Positions 26,761 to 35,279 of a stretch of DNA of 64,000 nt are shown here, in pieces (position 1 is the stretch's first letter; each line of letters opens with the position of its first letter). A program made the translations under genes and the position numbers. The notes under the pieces are model-generated. The model was not told the DNA's origin. It saw only the letters and a program-made list of their open reading frames with translations, and searched no databases. The stretch is from an uncultured Bacteroidales bacterium (lineage in GTDB: Bacteria > Bacteroidota > Bacteroidia > Bacteroidales > UBA932). The stretch lies in contig CAMKAJ010000002.1 in NCBI GenBank assembly GCA_946410455.1, positions 42,959-106,958 on the forward strand, written 5' to 3'.

Positions 26761-27525
26761 ATGGAATTTTTGAATTTCTCTCTGATCGACCTGATCGACA
26801 TCATACTGGTGGCGGCCATTATTTACGTCATCTTCCGATGGATACGCGGCTCCAGCGCCATGAATATCTTCATTGCCATCATCCTGCTCTTCCTTTTGCG
26901 GGTGCTGGCCATGGCTGTGAACATGCGCATGATTTCTGCCCTTCTGGGCACGATTCTGGACGTAGGCGCCGTTGCCATCCTGGTAATCTTCCAGCCGGAA
27001 ATCCGGCGCTTCCTCAACAATATCGGCCGCACCGCCGGCAACAATACTTTGGTACAGGCACTTATGCGCCGCCACAGGGCGGAGGGCCTGGACACCGACA
27101 CCATCTCCGAGCTGATGCTTGCCGTGCAGCAGATGGCAGCCAGCAAAACCGGAGCGCTCATAGTAATCCGCCGCAAAGATAATCTGGAGAGCATAATCAA
27201 CACCGGAGACATCATCGACGCACGCGTGAGCCAGAGGCTGGTGATGAATCTCTTCTTCAAGAATTCACCTCTGCACGACGGAGCCATGGTGATTGGCGGC
27301 AACCGCATCGTGGCGGCCCGCTGCACCCTGCCCATAAGCGAGCGCACCGACCTGCCGGCATCTTACGGCATGAGGCACAAATCGGCCGTAGGACTTGCGG
27401 AGCAATGCGACGCCAGCGTAATCGTGGTCTCAGAAGAGACCGGAGGCATCAGCCTGGTGGAGGGCGACACCGTTACCCGCATAGACTCCATCAACGTGCT
27501 CAAACTTAAACTGGAGAAGAAATGA
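26761..27525 (+). CDS. cdaA: Membrane diadenylate cyclase
   Basis: A 254-residue c-di-AMP synthase. Three membrane segments occupy residues ~8-75, followed by a DisA_N catalytic domain. The DGA motif is at 173-175 (LHDGAMV). The second motif reads R-H-K at 205-207 (MRHKSAVG), where CdaA commonly has R-H-R. EETGGIS follows. c-di-AMP controls potassium, osmotic balance and wall homeostasis. Its stop overlaps the mutS2 start by 4 nt. Confidence 0.93.
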   Translation: MEFLNFSLIDLIDIILVAAIIYVIFRWIRGSSAMNIFIAIILLFLLRVLAMAVNMRMISALLGTILDVGAVAILVIFQPEIRRFLNNIGRTAGNNTLVQALMRRHRAEGLDTDTISELMLAVQQMAASKTGALIVIRRKDNLESIINTGDIIDARVSQRLVMNLFFKNSPLHDGAMVIGGNRIVAARCTLPISERTDLPASYGMRHKSAVGLAEQCDASVIVVSEETGGISLVEGDTVTRIDSINVLKLKLEKK

Positions 27526-29993
27526 ACGACGCGAGGCTGGAAGCTAAACTTGGATTCGACAAGGTAAGGGGCATAATCTCTGATAAGTGCAAGACCGACT
27601 TTGCCGCAGCGCGCGTTGCCGACGAGAAATTCTCTACTTCGCCGGAAACCATACGCAAACGCCTGCAGCTCACGGATGAGATGCGCCTGATACTGCTCTT
27701 CGAGGACAGCTTCCCCACTACGGGATACATAGACGGGCATCCCTTCCTGGAGCCGCTGGGGAAAGAAGGCAGCAGCATAGATGCCCTCGGGCTCGCAAAA
27801 CTCCGCACCCTGCTGGACACCACCCGCCGGGTGTGTAACTTCTTCGGGAGCATAAAAGACGGCATCTATCCCCGACTCAAGGCCTTGAGCAGGCCAGTTA
27901 TGACCTATCCGGAGATACTCCGCCGCATAGAGGGCATACTGGACCGTTATGGAGACATCAAAGACTCTGCATCGGACGAGCTGTTCAACATACGCCGCAG
28001 CCTCCGCGACAAAGAGGCCGCCATATCCAAGCGCGCCACGGCCATACTCAAGAAGGCCCAGGCAGACGGTATTACGGATTCAGATGCCTCCGTGGCCATG
28101 CGCGACGGCAAGTTCCTCATCCCCGTGAACACTGCCAGCAAGCGCAAGCTCAGCGGCTTCGTGTTCGACGAATCAGCAACCGGCAAGACCACCTACATTG
28201 AGCCGGCAGAAATACTGGAGCTGGAGAACGAAATAAGCGAGCTGCAGTTCGCACAGAGCAGAGAAATAGCCCGCATACTCAAGGAGTTCACCGCCTTCTT
28301 GCGCCCCTACCTCAAAGAGGTGCTGGACAGCGCCACCTTCATTGGCGAGCTGGATTTCATAATGGCCAAGGCCCAGACGGCGCTGGACTTCATCGCCGGC
28401 ATGCCGGTACTCTCTAAAGAGGGGAACGTGAACCTGCGCAAGGCACGCCACCCGCTGCTGGAGAGGGCGCTGCATAAAGAGGGCAAGACCATAGTGCCGC
28501 TTACCGTAACCCTGGACCAGAAAAAGCGCATCCTGCTCATCTCCGGACCCAACGCCGGAGGCAAGTCGGTGTGTCTCAAGACAGTAGGTCTGCTGCAGTA
28601 CATGTTCCAATGGGGCATGCTCATTCCCACCTCCGAGACCTCCGAGCTGCCTGTGTTCGACCATATATGCGTGAGCATAGGCGACGACCAGTCGCTGGAA
28701 AACGACCTCAGCACCTACAGCTCGTTCCTCGCCGACATGCGCGACATGCTCGCCGGGGCCGACGAGCGCACGCTGGTGCTCATAGATGAGTTCGGTGCCG
28801 GCACGGAACCTGCGGCCGGCGGCGCCATAGCGGAGGCAATCCTCGCAGAAATCGACCGCAGAGGGGTGTGGGGCGTAATCACCACCCACTACACCAACCT
28901 CAAGCTATACGCATCGGGGAGCGAGACTCACGTGATAAACGGAGCTATGCTCTACGACTCCTCCAAGATTGCCCCAATGTTCGCGCTCGAAATCGGCCTG
29001 CCCGGCAATTCTTTTGCGTTCGAGCTCGCCCGCAAGATGCGGCTGCCGGAGACAATCGTCAAGGACGCCGAAACCCGCGCCGGAGAGGAATTCGTGGGTA
29101 TAGAGAAGAACCTGCGCAAGATTGCCCGCAACCGCCGCCAGCTAGACGAGCGGCTGCAGAAGATAAAGCACACAGACAAGACCCTGGAGGGCATTACAGA
29201 GCGCTATCAGCAGGAGCTGGAAGACATACGCAAGCAGCGCAAGGATATTCTGGATGAGGCCCGCAAAGAGGCGGCGGAGATAGTAAAGGGAGCCGGCGCC
29301 CAGGTAGAAAAGACCATACGGGTAATCAAAGAGTCGCAGGCCGACAAAGACCAGACCAAGGCGGCGCGTGCCGAGCTGCAGGGCTTCATCGGAGCGCTCG
29401 AGCAGCGCAAGACACGGCAGCAGAAAGAGCGCGACGAGTACATAGACCGCAAGATCTCCAGCCTGGAGAAGCGACGCAAGAAAGAAGAATCAGCGCCCCA
29501 GCCACCCAAGACCAAGACGGAGCCGCTGAAGGTGGGCGAGAAGGTGCGCGTAAAGAGCAACGGCCTGGTGGGCGAAGTCACGCGGGTGAGCGGAAAGAAC
29601 GTCACCATATCCGTGGGCAATATCTCCAGCACAATGAAGGCCGACGGGCTGGAGCGCATATCGTCCAACGAGTTCCGGGAGCTGTCGCGCAAGGTATTCG
29701 CCCCCGTACACCAGAAGGTAGATGCCTCCCTGAGCGCCCGCAAGCTGCATTTCTCGCCCGAGATTGATATACGCGGGCAGCGGCTCACGGATGCCCTGGA
29801 CATAGTTACGCGCTACATCGACGACGCCATAATGCTGAGCGTGGGCGAAGTGCGCATCATCCACGGCAAGGGCACCGGCGTGCTCCACGAAGAAATACAA
29901 AAATACCTCCGCACCATACCCGGCATTGCCCGCGTGAGCGACGAAGACGTGCGTATCGGTGGCTCCGGAGTAACCATAGTAACACTGGAATGA
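27522..29993 (+). CDS. mutS2: Endonuclease MutS2 (ribosome-rescue / anti-recombination ATPase)
   Basis: 823 residues. N-terminal clamp/lever regions; an ABC-type ATPase with Walker A GPNAGGKS at ~345, DDQSLENDLSTYSSFLADM and Walker B LVLIDEFGAGTEP; a long charged coiled-coil (~520-650); a KOW-like stretch (VGEKVRVKSNGLVGEV); and a C-terminal Smr nuclease domain with DIRGQRL and IHGKGTGVL. In other bacteria MutS2 suppresses homologous recombination and resolves collided ribosomes. It overlaps both neighbours by 4 nt, so it sits in a tightly coupled operon. Confidence 0.94.
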   Translation: MNDARLEAKLGFDKVRGIISDKCKTDFAAARVADEKFSTSPETIRKRLQLTDEMRLILLFEDSFPTTGYIDGHPFLEPLGKEGSSIDALGLAKLRTLLDTTRRVCNFFGSIKDGIYPRLKALSRPVMTYPEILRRIEGILDRYGDIKDSASDELFNIRRSLRDKEAAISKRATAILKKAQADGITDSDASVAMRDGKFLIPVNTASKRKLSGFVFDESATGKTTYIEPAEILELENEISELQFAQSREIARILKEFTAFLRPYLKEVLDSATFIGELDFIMAKAQTALDFIAGMPVLSKEGNVNLRKARHPLLERALHKEGKTIVPLTVTLDQKKRILLISGPNAGGKSVCLKTVGLLQYMFQWGMLIPTSETSELPVFDHICVSIGDDQSLENDLSTYSSFLADMRDMLAGADERTLVLIDEFGAGTEPAAGGAIAEAILAEIDRRGVWGVITTHYTNLKLYASGSETHVINGAMLYDSSKIAPMFALEIGLPGNSFAFELARKMRLPETIVKDAETRAGEEFVGIEKNLRKIARNRRQLDERLQKIKHTDKTLEGITERYQQELEDIRKQRKDILDEARKEAAEIVKGAGAQVEKTIRVIKESQADKDQTKAARAELQGFIGALEQRKTRQQKERDEYIDRKISSLEKRRKKEESAPQPPKTKTEPLKVGEKVRVKSNGLVGEVTRVSGKNVTISVGNISSTMKADGLERISSNEFRELSRKVFAPVHQKVDASLSARKLHFSPEIDIRGQRLTDALDIVTRYIDDAIMLSVGEVRIIHGKGTGVLHEEIQKYLRTIPGIARVSDEDVRIGGSGVTIVTLE

Positions 29994-31078
29994 ACGACCC
30001 CCACTACTATTGCGTAATCATGGCCGGCGGTCAGGGCAAGCGCTTCTGGCCCATCAGCCGCGAGTACTGCCCCAAGCAGTTCCAGAGCTTCTCGCGCTCC
30101 GGGAAGTCATTCTTGAGGATGGCGTGGGAGCGGGCGGTGGCGGTGGTGCCGCAAGAGAATGTGCTGGTGGTTTCGCTGGAAAGATACAGCGACCTGGTGC
30201 GCTCCGAGCTTCCGGAGCTTCCTGCCGGGAACTTGCTTCTGGAACCGTTCAACCGCAATACCGCCTCCTGTATCGCCTACTCTTGCTACACTATACTCAA
30301 GCGGGACCCGCAGGCCGTTGTGCTCGTTACCCCCTCCGACCAGGTAATAGAAGACGAGGCGCTTTTCTGCCGTACAGTGCTCTCTGGAATGGATTACGCA
30401 GCAGAACACGACAATTTGCTTACGCTGGGTATTCTCCCCCGCCGGGCCGATACCAACTTTGGCTACATCCAGGTAGAGGTTCCCATTGCGGGAGACCGAC
30501 CTGCAAAGGTTAAAACATTTACCGAGAAGCCCGGCAGCGAGCTTGCGCAGGTATTCGTAGAAAGCGGCGAGTTCTTGTGGAACTCCGGTATCTTTATATG
30601 GAAGGCAAGCGCTATTGCCGGCGAGCTTGAGGCGTGTGTGCCGGAGATGGCAGCCCAGTGGAACGGATGGGAGCAGTATCTTGGCACCCCTATGGAGCAG
30701 GAGTACCTGCACCGCATCTATCCCGACATGCCCAGGACGTCTATCGATTATGCCGTAATGGAGAAGTCGGAACGGGTGATGGCCATTCCGGCGTTCTTCG
30801 ACTGGACCGACCTGGGTAACTGGGACTCGCTGTACGAGTATTTTGTGGGCGGCCCGGACGGTAACGCCGTGAAGATTGAGGGCACGGCGCTTACAGAAGA
30901 CGTAAAGGGCTCCATGGTGCTTGCTCTACACAAAGACAAGCTTGTGGCAATCAAGGGGTTGAAAGATTATATAGTGATAGACAGCGACGATGTGCTGATG
31001 ATATGCCCGCGCGAAGAAAAAGAGCGCAAGGACTTCATCTCCAAGCTGTCGCTGCCGGAATTCGAAAAGTACAGGTAG
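29990..31078 (+). CDS. manC: Mannose-1-phosphate guanylyltransferase
   Basis: A 362-residue nucleotidyltransferase that makes GDP-mannose from GTP and mannose-1-phosphate for surface glycans. The signature VIMAGGQGKRFWPISR is at the N-terminus, followed by PKQF, and FTEKPG at ~175 binds the sugar phosphate. SIDYAVMEKS and DWTDLGNWDSLYE are typical of the C-terminal half. It lacks the C-terminal isomerase domain of the bifunctional form. The start overlaps the mutS2 stop (ATGA). Confidence 0.93.
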   Translation: MNDPHYYCVIMAGGQGKRFWPISREYCPKQFQSFSRSGKSFLRMAWERAVAVVPQENVLVVSLERYSDLVRSELPELPAGNLLLEPFNRNTASCIAYSCYTILKRDPQAVVLVTPSDQVIEDEALFCRTVLSGMDYAAEHDNLLTLGILPRRADTNFGYIQVEVPIAGDRPAKVKTFTEKPGSELAQVFVESGEFLWNSGIFIWKASAIAGELEACVPEMAAQWNGWEQYLGTPMEQEYLHRIYPDMPRTSIDYAVMEKSERVMAIPAFFDWTDLGNWDSLYEYFVGGPDGNAVKIEGTALTEDVKGSMVLALHKDKLVAIKGLKDYIVIDSDDVLMICPREEKERKDFISKLSLPEFEKYR

Positions 31079-31081
31079 AAG

Positions 31082-32242
31082 ATGAGTTTACTGATTAAAA
31101 ATGTGATGCTTGACGGGCAGAAGCGCAACATTCTGGTGCGCGACGGCCGATTTGTGTGCCTGGATGCCGCCGATGGAGCCGAGGCCGGAGAGGTTCTGAA
31201 TGCCGAAGGCTGCGCCATACTGCCGGCGTTCTACAACACCCACACCCATGCCGCCATGACGCTGCTGCGCGGCTACGGCGACGACAATCCCCTGCACGTG
31301 TGGCTGGAGGAGTACGTATGGCCTTACGAGAGCAAGATGACGGCCGCCGACATTCGCCGTGGCTCCGAGCTGGCCGTGCGCGAGATGATTGCCAGCGGCA
31401 CCGTGTTCTTCAACGACATGTACTTCGAGATAGACGAGACGATGGATGTAGTTGAGCAGCAAGGCATAAGGGCCGCGATAGGCGTGACGGTGATGGAAAA
31501 CCACCCGGCAGCCCTGCGCGACGAGAAGGCCGCCCGGATACGCGCGTGGCGCGATAGCCCGTCGCTCTCGCTGGTTGTAGCTCCACATTCGGTCTATACA
31601 GTGGGGCGCGAAACCTTTATCAGCTCTACACGGCTCGCCCGCGAAAACGGACGCCGCATACATATCCACCTGTGCGAGACTGAGAAAGAGGTGCGCGACT
31701 GCGTGGCCCAGACAGGGCTCACCCCGGTGCGCTACCTGGACAGCATAGGCATCCTGGGCCCGGACGTTATTGCCGCCCACTGCGTACATGTGGACAAAGA
31801 AGAATGGGACATCCTGGCAGAGCGCGGCGTTACCGTGAGCCACTGCCCCTGCTCCAACATGAAGCTGGGCAGCGGCCGCTTCCCCTACGAGCTGGCTATT
31901 GCAAGCGGGGTTCGCATAACCCTGGGCACGGACGGCTGCTCATCCAACAACAACCTCGACCTGCGCGAGGAGATGAAATTCGCCGCACTGCTGGCAAAGG
32001 TCAACGGAGACGCAGAGCTGCTCAGCGCGCCGCAGATACTCCAATGGGCAACTCGCAACGGTGCAGAGGCTTTCGGGTACGACACCGGAGTGGTGGAGGA
32101 GGGCAAGCTGGCAGATGCTATTCTGGTGTCGCTGGACTCCCCCAAGATGCAACCTTGCCACAACCTCATATCTAACTGGGTATATGCGGCAGACTCATCG
32201 TGCATCAAACATGTAATCTGTAACGGTAAGATATTGTTATGA
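31082..32242 (+). CDS. Amidohydrolase, probable S-adenosylhomocysteine/methylthioadenosine deaminase
   Basis: A 386-residue metal-dependent deaminase of the MtaD/SsnA group. Metal ligands: THTHAAMTLLRG (two His), IHLCETEKEV (His), AAHCVHVD (His) and LGTDGCSSNNNLD (Asp). The small composite beta domain is at both ends. It deaminates purine-like bases in nucleoside salvage. The exact substrate (MTA, SAH or another aminopurine) cannot be fixed from sequence. It starts 3 nt after manC and its stop overlaps the peptidase start by 4 nt. Confidence 0.85.
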   Translation: MSLLIKNVMLDGQKRNILVRDGRFVCLDAADGAEAGEVLNAEGCAILPAFYNTHTHAAMTLLRGYGDDNPLHVWLEEYVWPYESKMTAADIRRGSELAVREMIASGTVFFNDMYFEIDETMDVVEQQGIRAAIGVTVMENHPAALRDEKAARIRAWRDSPSLSLVVAPHSVYTVGRETFISSTRLARENGRRIHIHLCETEKEVRDCVAQTGLTPVRYLDSIGILGPDVIAAHCVHVDKEEWDILAERGVTVSHCPCSNMKLGSGRFPYELAIASGVRITLGTDGCSSNNNLDLREEMKFAALLAKVNGDAELLSAPQILQWATRNGAEAFGYDTGVVEEGKLADAILVSLDSPKMQPCHNLISNWVYAADSSCIKHVICNGKILL

Positions 32243-33651
32243 ACAAGTTTCTTCAGAGACGAGAGCGGCTCCGCGAGCTGCTGGCCGGAGAGAAGGGAAT
32301 AGTGGTTTTCCTTGGCAACGTAGATTCTGCGGCGCAGTACCGCGACAATGCATACAAATGGCGCCAAGACAGCAACTGGCTGTATTTCTACGGCATAGAC
32401 GAGCCGCGATTCGCTGCGGTGATGGACCTGGAGTCGGGAGCCGAGAAGGTGTACGCCGACGACTTTGAGATAGACGACATAATCTGGACCGGCCCTATGC
32501 CTTCCGTGGCGTCGCTTGCCGCCGGTGCAGGGGTGAGTGCCTCGGCGCCTTACGCCGCATTCGAGAGTGATGTTGCCGCAGCTCTGGCCGCTGGGCGCAA
32601 AGTGCATTGGCTGCCCGTCTCGCGCTGGTACAACGCCGTGAAAATCGGAGCGTTGATGGGGCTCGATCCAGCCGCATGCTTCAGCGCAGGCAAGAAGGGA
32701 TGCCCCCATGCCTCGGAGGCTCTGGTGCGCGCGGTTGTGAAGATGAGGCTGGTAAAGGATGCCGACGAAATTGCGCTTCTGGACAGCGTCGCCGAAATCG
32801 GCTACCTCATGCACACCACGGCACGCAAAGGCATACGCATCGGCCGCATTGAGCAGGAAATCGTGGGCGACATGGAGGGAGTTACCCTCGCCCACGGTTG
32901 GGGAACCTCGTTCGCCACAATTCTTACTCAGCACGGAGAGATTTTCCATTGCCATTCGCATGAGTTCCCCGTGGAACCTGGCAGGCTTCTGCTTGTAGAT
33001 GCAGGCGCGGAGAGCAACGAGCATTATGCCTCGGACCATACCCGCACCTACCCCAGCGGAGGCCGCTTCACATCCATGCAAAGGGATATCTATCAGATCG
33101 TTTACGAGTGCAACGAGCTCGCGTTCTCGCTCACCCGCCCGGGCGTTGCTTACAGAGACGTACACCTGGCTGCTGCGCGCCACATGCTTGATGGACTCGG
33201 CGCCCTGGGCCTTGTGCGCGGCGACGTGGACGAGATGGTTGCAGACGGCATTGCCGGGCTCTTCATGCCCCACGGACTGGGCCACAACATGGGCCTGGAC
33301 GTGCACGATATGGAAGATTTGGGAGAAGACCTCGTGGGCTACGATCCCGACCAAGTCCGCTCTTCCCAGCTAGGACTCGGAAGCCTGCGAATGGCACGCC
33401 GCCTTGTTCCGGGCAACGTAATCACAGATGAGCCCGGTATCTACTTCATCCCTGCGCTGATTGCCCAATGGAAGGCGGCCGGCACAGACAAGGGGCGCGT
33501 GTGCTACGATGCGCTGGAGAAATATCTGGGCTTCGGCGGCATACGTCTGGAGGACGACGTGCTGGTAACGCCGGAGGGCGCCTGCAGGCTGGGCTCCAGG
33601 CGTCTGCCTATAGCCCCCGACGACGTAGAACAAGCAATGGCGGAGGATTAG
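32239..33651 (+). CDS. M24-family Xaa-Pro aminopeptidase
   Basis: A 470-residue cytoplasmic aminopeptidase P-type enzyme. An N-terminal creatinase-like domain (residues 1-170) is followed by the pita-bread catalytic domain. The five metal ligands are seen in LLVDAGAES (Asp), SDHTRTYP (Asp), MPHGLGHNMGLDVHD (His), ITDEPGIYF (Glu) and IRLEDDVLVT (Glu). It cleaves an N-terminal residue in front of proline. It overlaps the amidohydrolase by 4 nt; fabG starts 3 nt after it. Confidence 0.92.
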   Translation: MNKFLQRRERLRELLAGEKGIVVFLGNVDSAAQYRDNAYKWRQDSNWLYFYGIDEPRFAAVMDLESGAEKVYADDFEIDDIIWTGPMPSVASLAAGAGVSASAPYAAFESDVAAALAAGRKVHWLPVSRWYNAVKIGALMGLDPAACFSAGKKGCPHASEALVRAVVKMRLVKDADEIALLDSVAEIGYLMHTTARKGIRIGRIEQEIVGDMEGVTLAHGWGTSFATILTQHGEIFHCHSHEFPVEPGRLLLVDAGAESNEHYASDHTRTYPSGGRFTSMQRDIYQIVYECNELAFSLTRPGVAYRDVHLAAARHMLDGLGALGLVRGDVDEMVADGIAGLFMPHGLGHNMGLDVHDMEDLGEDLVGYDPDQVRSSQLGLGSLRMARRLVPGNVITDEPGIYFIPALIAQWKAAGTDKGRVCYDALEKYLGFGGIRLEDDVLVTPEGACRLGSRRLPIAPDDVEQAMAED

Positions 33652-33654
33652 CTT

Positions 33655-34389
33655 ATGGGACTGCTGGACGGAAAAATAGCGCTGGTGACGGGAGGCTCCC
33701 GTGGCATCGGGCTTACTATTGTGCAACGCTTCCTGCAGGAGGGAGCAAGCGTAGCGTTTACCTGCAGGCACCTGCCCGAGGGACTGCTGGATGAGCTTTC
33801 GGCGCTCGGGACCGTGTGCGCCTTTGAGTCGGACGCTGCCGACTTTGAGGCGGCTCACAAAGTGGTGGATGCCGTAATGGAGCGCTTCGGCCGTATAGAT
33901 GTGCTGATGTGCAACGCCGGGATAAGCCGCGATACCATTATGGTGCGGATGACCGAATATCTGTGGGACGAAGTAATTACCGGCAACTTAAAGTCTGCTT
34001 TCAACTACTCCCAGGCGGTCAGTGCCATAATGGCCCGGCAGCGCAGCGGCAGCATTATCTATATGGGCTCATCTGCCGGCCTGCATGGTAATCCCGGGCA
34101 GACGAACTATGCTGCGTCGAAGGGCGGCCTGGTGGGACTTGCAAAGTCTATGGCCAAGGAGCTCGGCAGCCGGGGAGTGCGGGCTAATGTGCTCGCTCCC
34201 GGGTTTATAGACGCCGGACTGCTGGACTCGCTGAGCGACAAGCTCAAGGAGTACTGGCTGAATTATATTCCCCTGCATCGCTGGGGCACCAAAGAAGAAG
34301 TCGCCGGCGTGGCGCTTTTCCTTGCCAGCGACCTTTCTACTTATGTAACATCGCAGGTGATTGACTGCTGCGGAGGACTAACGAGTTAA
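33655..34389 (+). CDS. fabG: 3-oxoacyl-ACP reductase-like SDR
   Basis: A 244-residue short-chain dehydrogenase: TGGSRGIG nucleotide loop, CNAG, catalytic Ser in MGSSAG, YAASKGG (Tyr-x-x-x-Lys) and the VLAPGFI segment. It closely fits FabG, which reduces beta-ketoacyl-ACP in fatty acid synthesis. No acyl carrier gene lies beside it, so a related reductase role is not excluded. comF begins 6 nt downstream. Confidence 0.85.
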   Translation: MGLLDGKIALVTGGSRGIGLTIVQRFLQEGASVAFTCRHLPEGLLDELSALGTVCAFESDAADFEAAHKVVDAVMERFGRIDVLMCNAGISRDTIMVRMTEYLWDEVITGNLKSAFNYSQAVSAIMARQRSGSIIYMGSSAGLHGNPGQTNYAASKGGLVGLAKSMAKELGSRGVRANVLAPGFIDAGLLDSLSDKLKEYWLNYIPLHRWGTKEEVAGVALFLASDLSTYVTSQVIDCCGGLTS

Positions 34390-34395
34390 CGGCTT

Positions 34396-35256
34396 ATGGA
34401 CCCCAAACTTAAACTTCTTGACTTCAACTCGCTAACCCGATCGCTCGTGGATTTCCTGATGCCCCGCTGCTGTATTTGCTGCGGGCGGCAGCTGCTGGCC
34501 GGCGAGGAGCATCTGTGCTGCGTGTGTATGGCAGATTTGCCGCTGACTCATTACTGGAGTATGGTGCATAATCCTATGGCAGATAAGTTTAATGCTCTGG
34601 TGTCTGCGCCGGGGTACGAGAGGGCGTGTGCACTGTTTTATTATTCCGGGGGCTATCGATATATTACTCAGGCACTTAAGTATAGCCGGAACTTTGGGTC
34701 CGGGCGCTTCTTTGCGCGTATGTTGGGGGAACGTTTGCTGGCGGCCGGATGGGCGGTTGACCTTGTGTGCCCGGTGCCGCTGCATTGGACGCGGCGGTTC
34801 AGGCGCGGATATAATCAGGCGGAGGTAATCGGGCGCGAGATGGCTCGGCAGCTTGGGGCGGCGTTTGAGCCTCGTTTGTTACGGAGGGTGCGGAGGACTT
34901 CTTCGCAGACTGAGTTGTCTGCCGGGGAGCGGGCTGCTAATACTGCCGGGGCGTTTGAGGTGCGCAGTGGCCTTGCTTCGCTTACGGGAGGTTGGGGCGG
35001 AAAACCTTCCGCTCGCACAGCTCGCTCCTTCCCTCCCACGCCTGACGGCGCGGGCCCCTCCCGCTCACTGGCCGCGGGTGGCCAGGGTATTTCCGCTCCC
35101 AACCTCCACTCCAGCTACGACCGGCCACTGCGGATACTGCTAATCGACGATGTTTTCACCACAGGGGCCACGGTTGCGGCGTGCGCGGCGGCGCTGCGGG
35201 AGGTCTTTGGGCCGGAAATTCGCGTGAGTGTGGCCACTTTGGCGCTCGCGGAGTGA
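34396..35256 (+). CDS. comF: ComF family phosphoribosyltransferase-like protein with an internal insertion
   Basis: 286 residues. An N-terminal Cys-rich zinc finger (CCICCGRQLL, CCVC) is followed by ALKYSRNFGSG, the VCPVPLHWTRRFRRGYNQAE segment and the PRPP-loop ILLIDDVFTTGATV. ComF proteins are linked to DNA uptake or repair. Between the usual TAGAFEV strand (to about 34962) and the PRPP strand (from about 35121) there are ~52 extra residues rich in Gly, Ser, Pro and Ala (KPSARTARSFPPTPDGAGPS). Ordinary ComF proteins lack this stretch, and it looks like an in-frame inserted DNA element. Confidence 0.85.
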   Translation: MDPKLKLLDFNSLTRSLVDFLMPRCCICCGRQLLAGEEHLCCVCMADLPLTHYWSMVHNPMADKFNALVSAPGYERACALFYYSGGYRYITQALKYSRNFGSGRFFARMLGERLLAAGWAVDLVCPVPLHWTRRFRRGYNQAEVIGREMARQLGAAFEPRLLRRVRRTSSQTELSAGERAANTAGAFEVRSGLASLTGGWGGKPSARTARSFPPTPDGAGPSRSLAAGGQGISAPNLHSSYDRPLRILLIDDVFTTGATVAACAAALREVFGPEIRVSVATLALAE

Positions 35257-35279
35257 TTTTTTTTCGCTATCTTTCGACT

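Noticed and set aside
31885..33354. 489-codon minus-strand frame opposite the M24 peptidase
   Set aside because: Antisense shadow of a gene with all metal ligands conserved.
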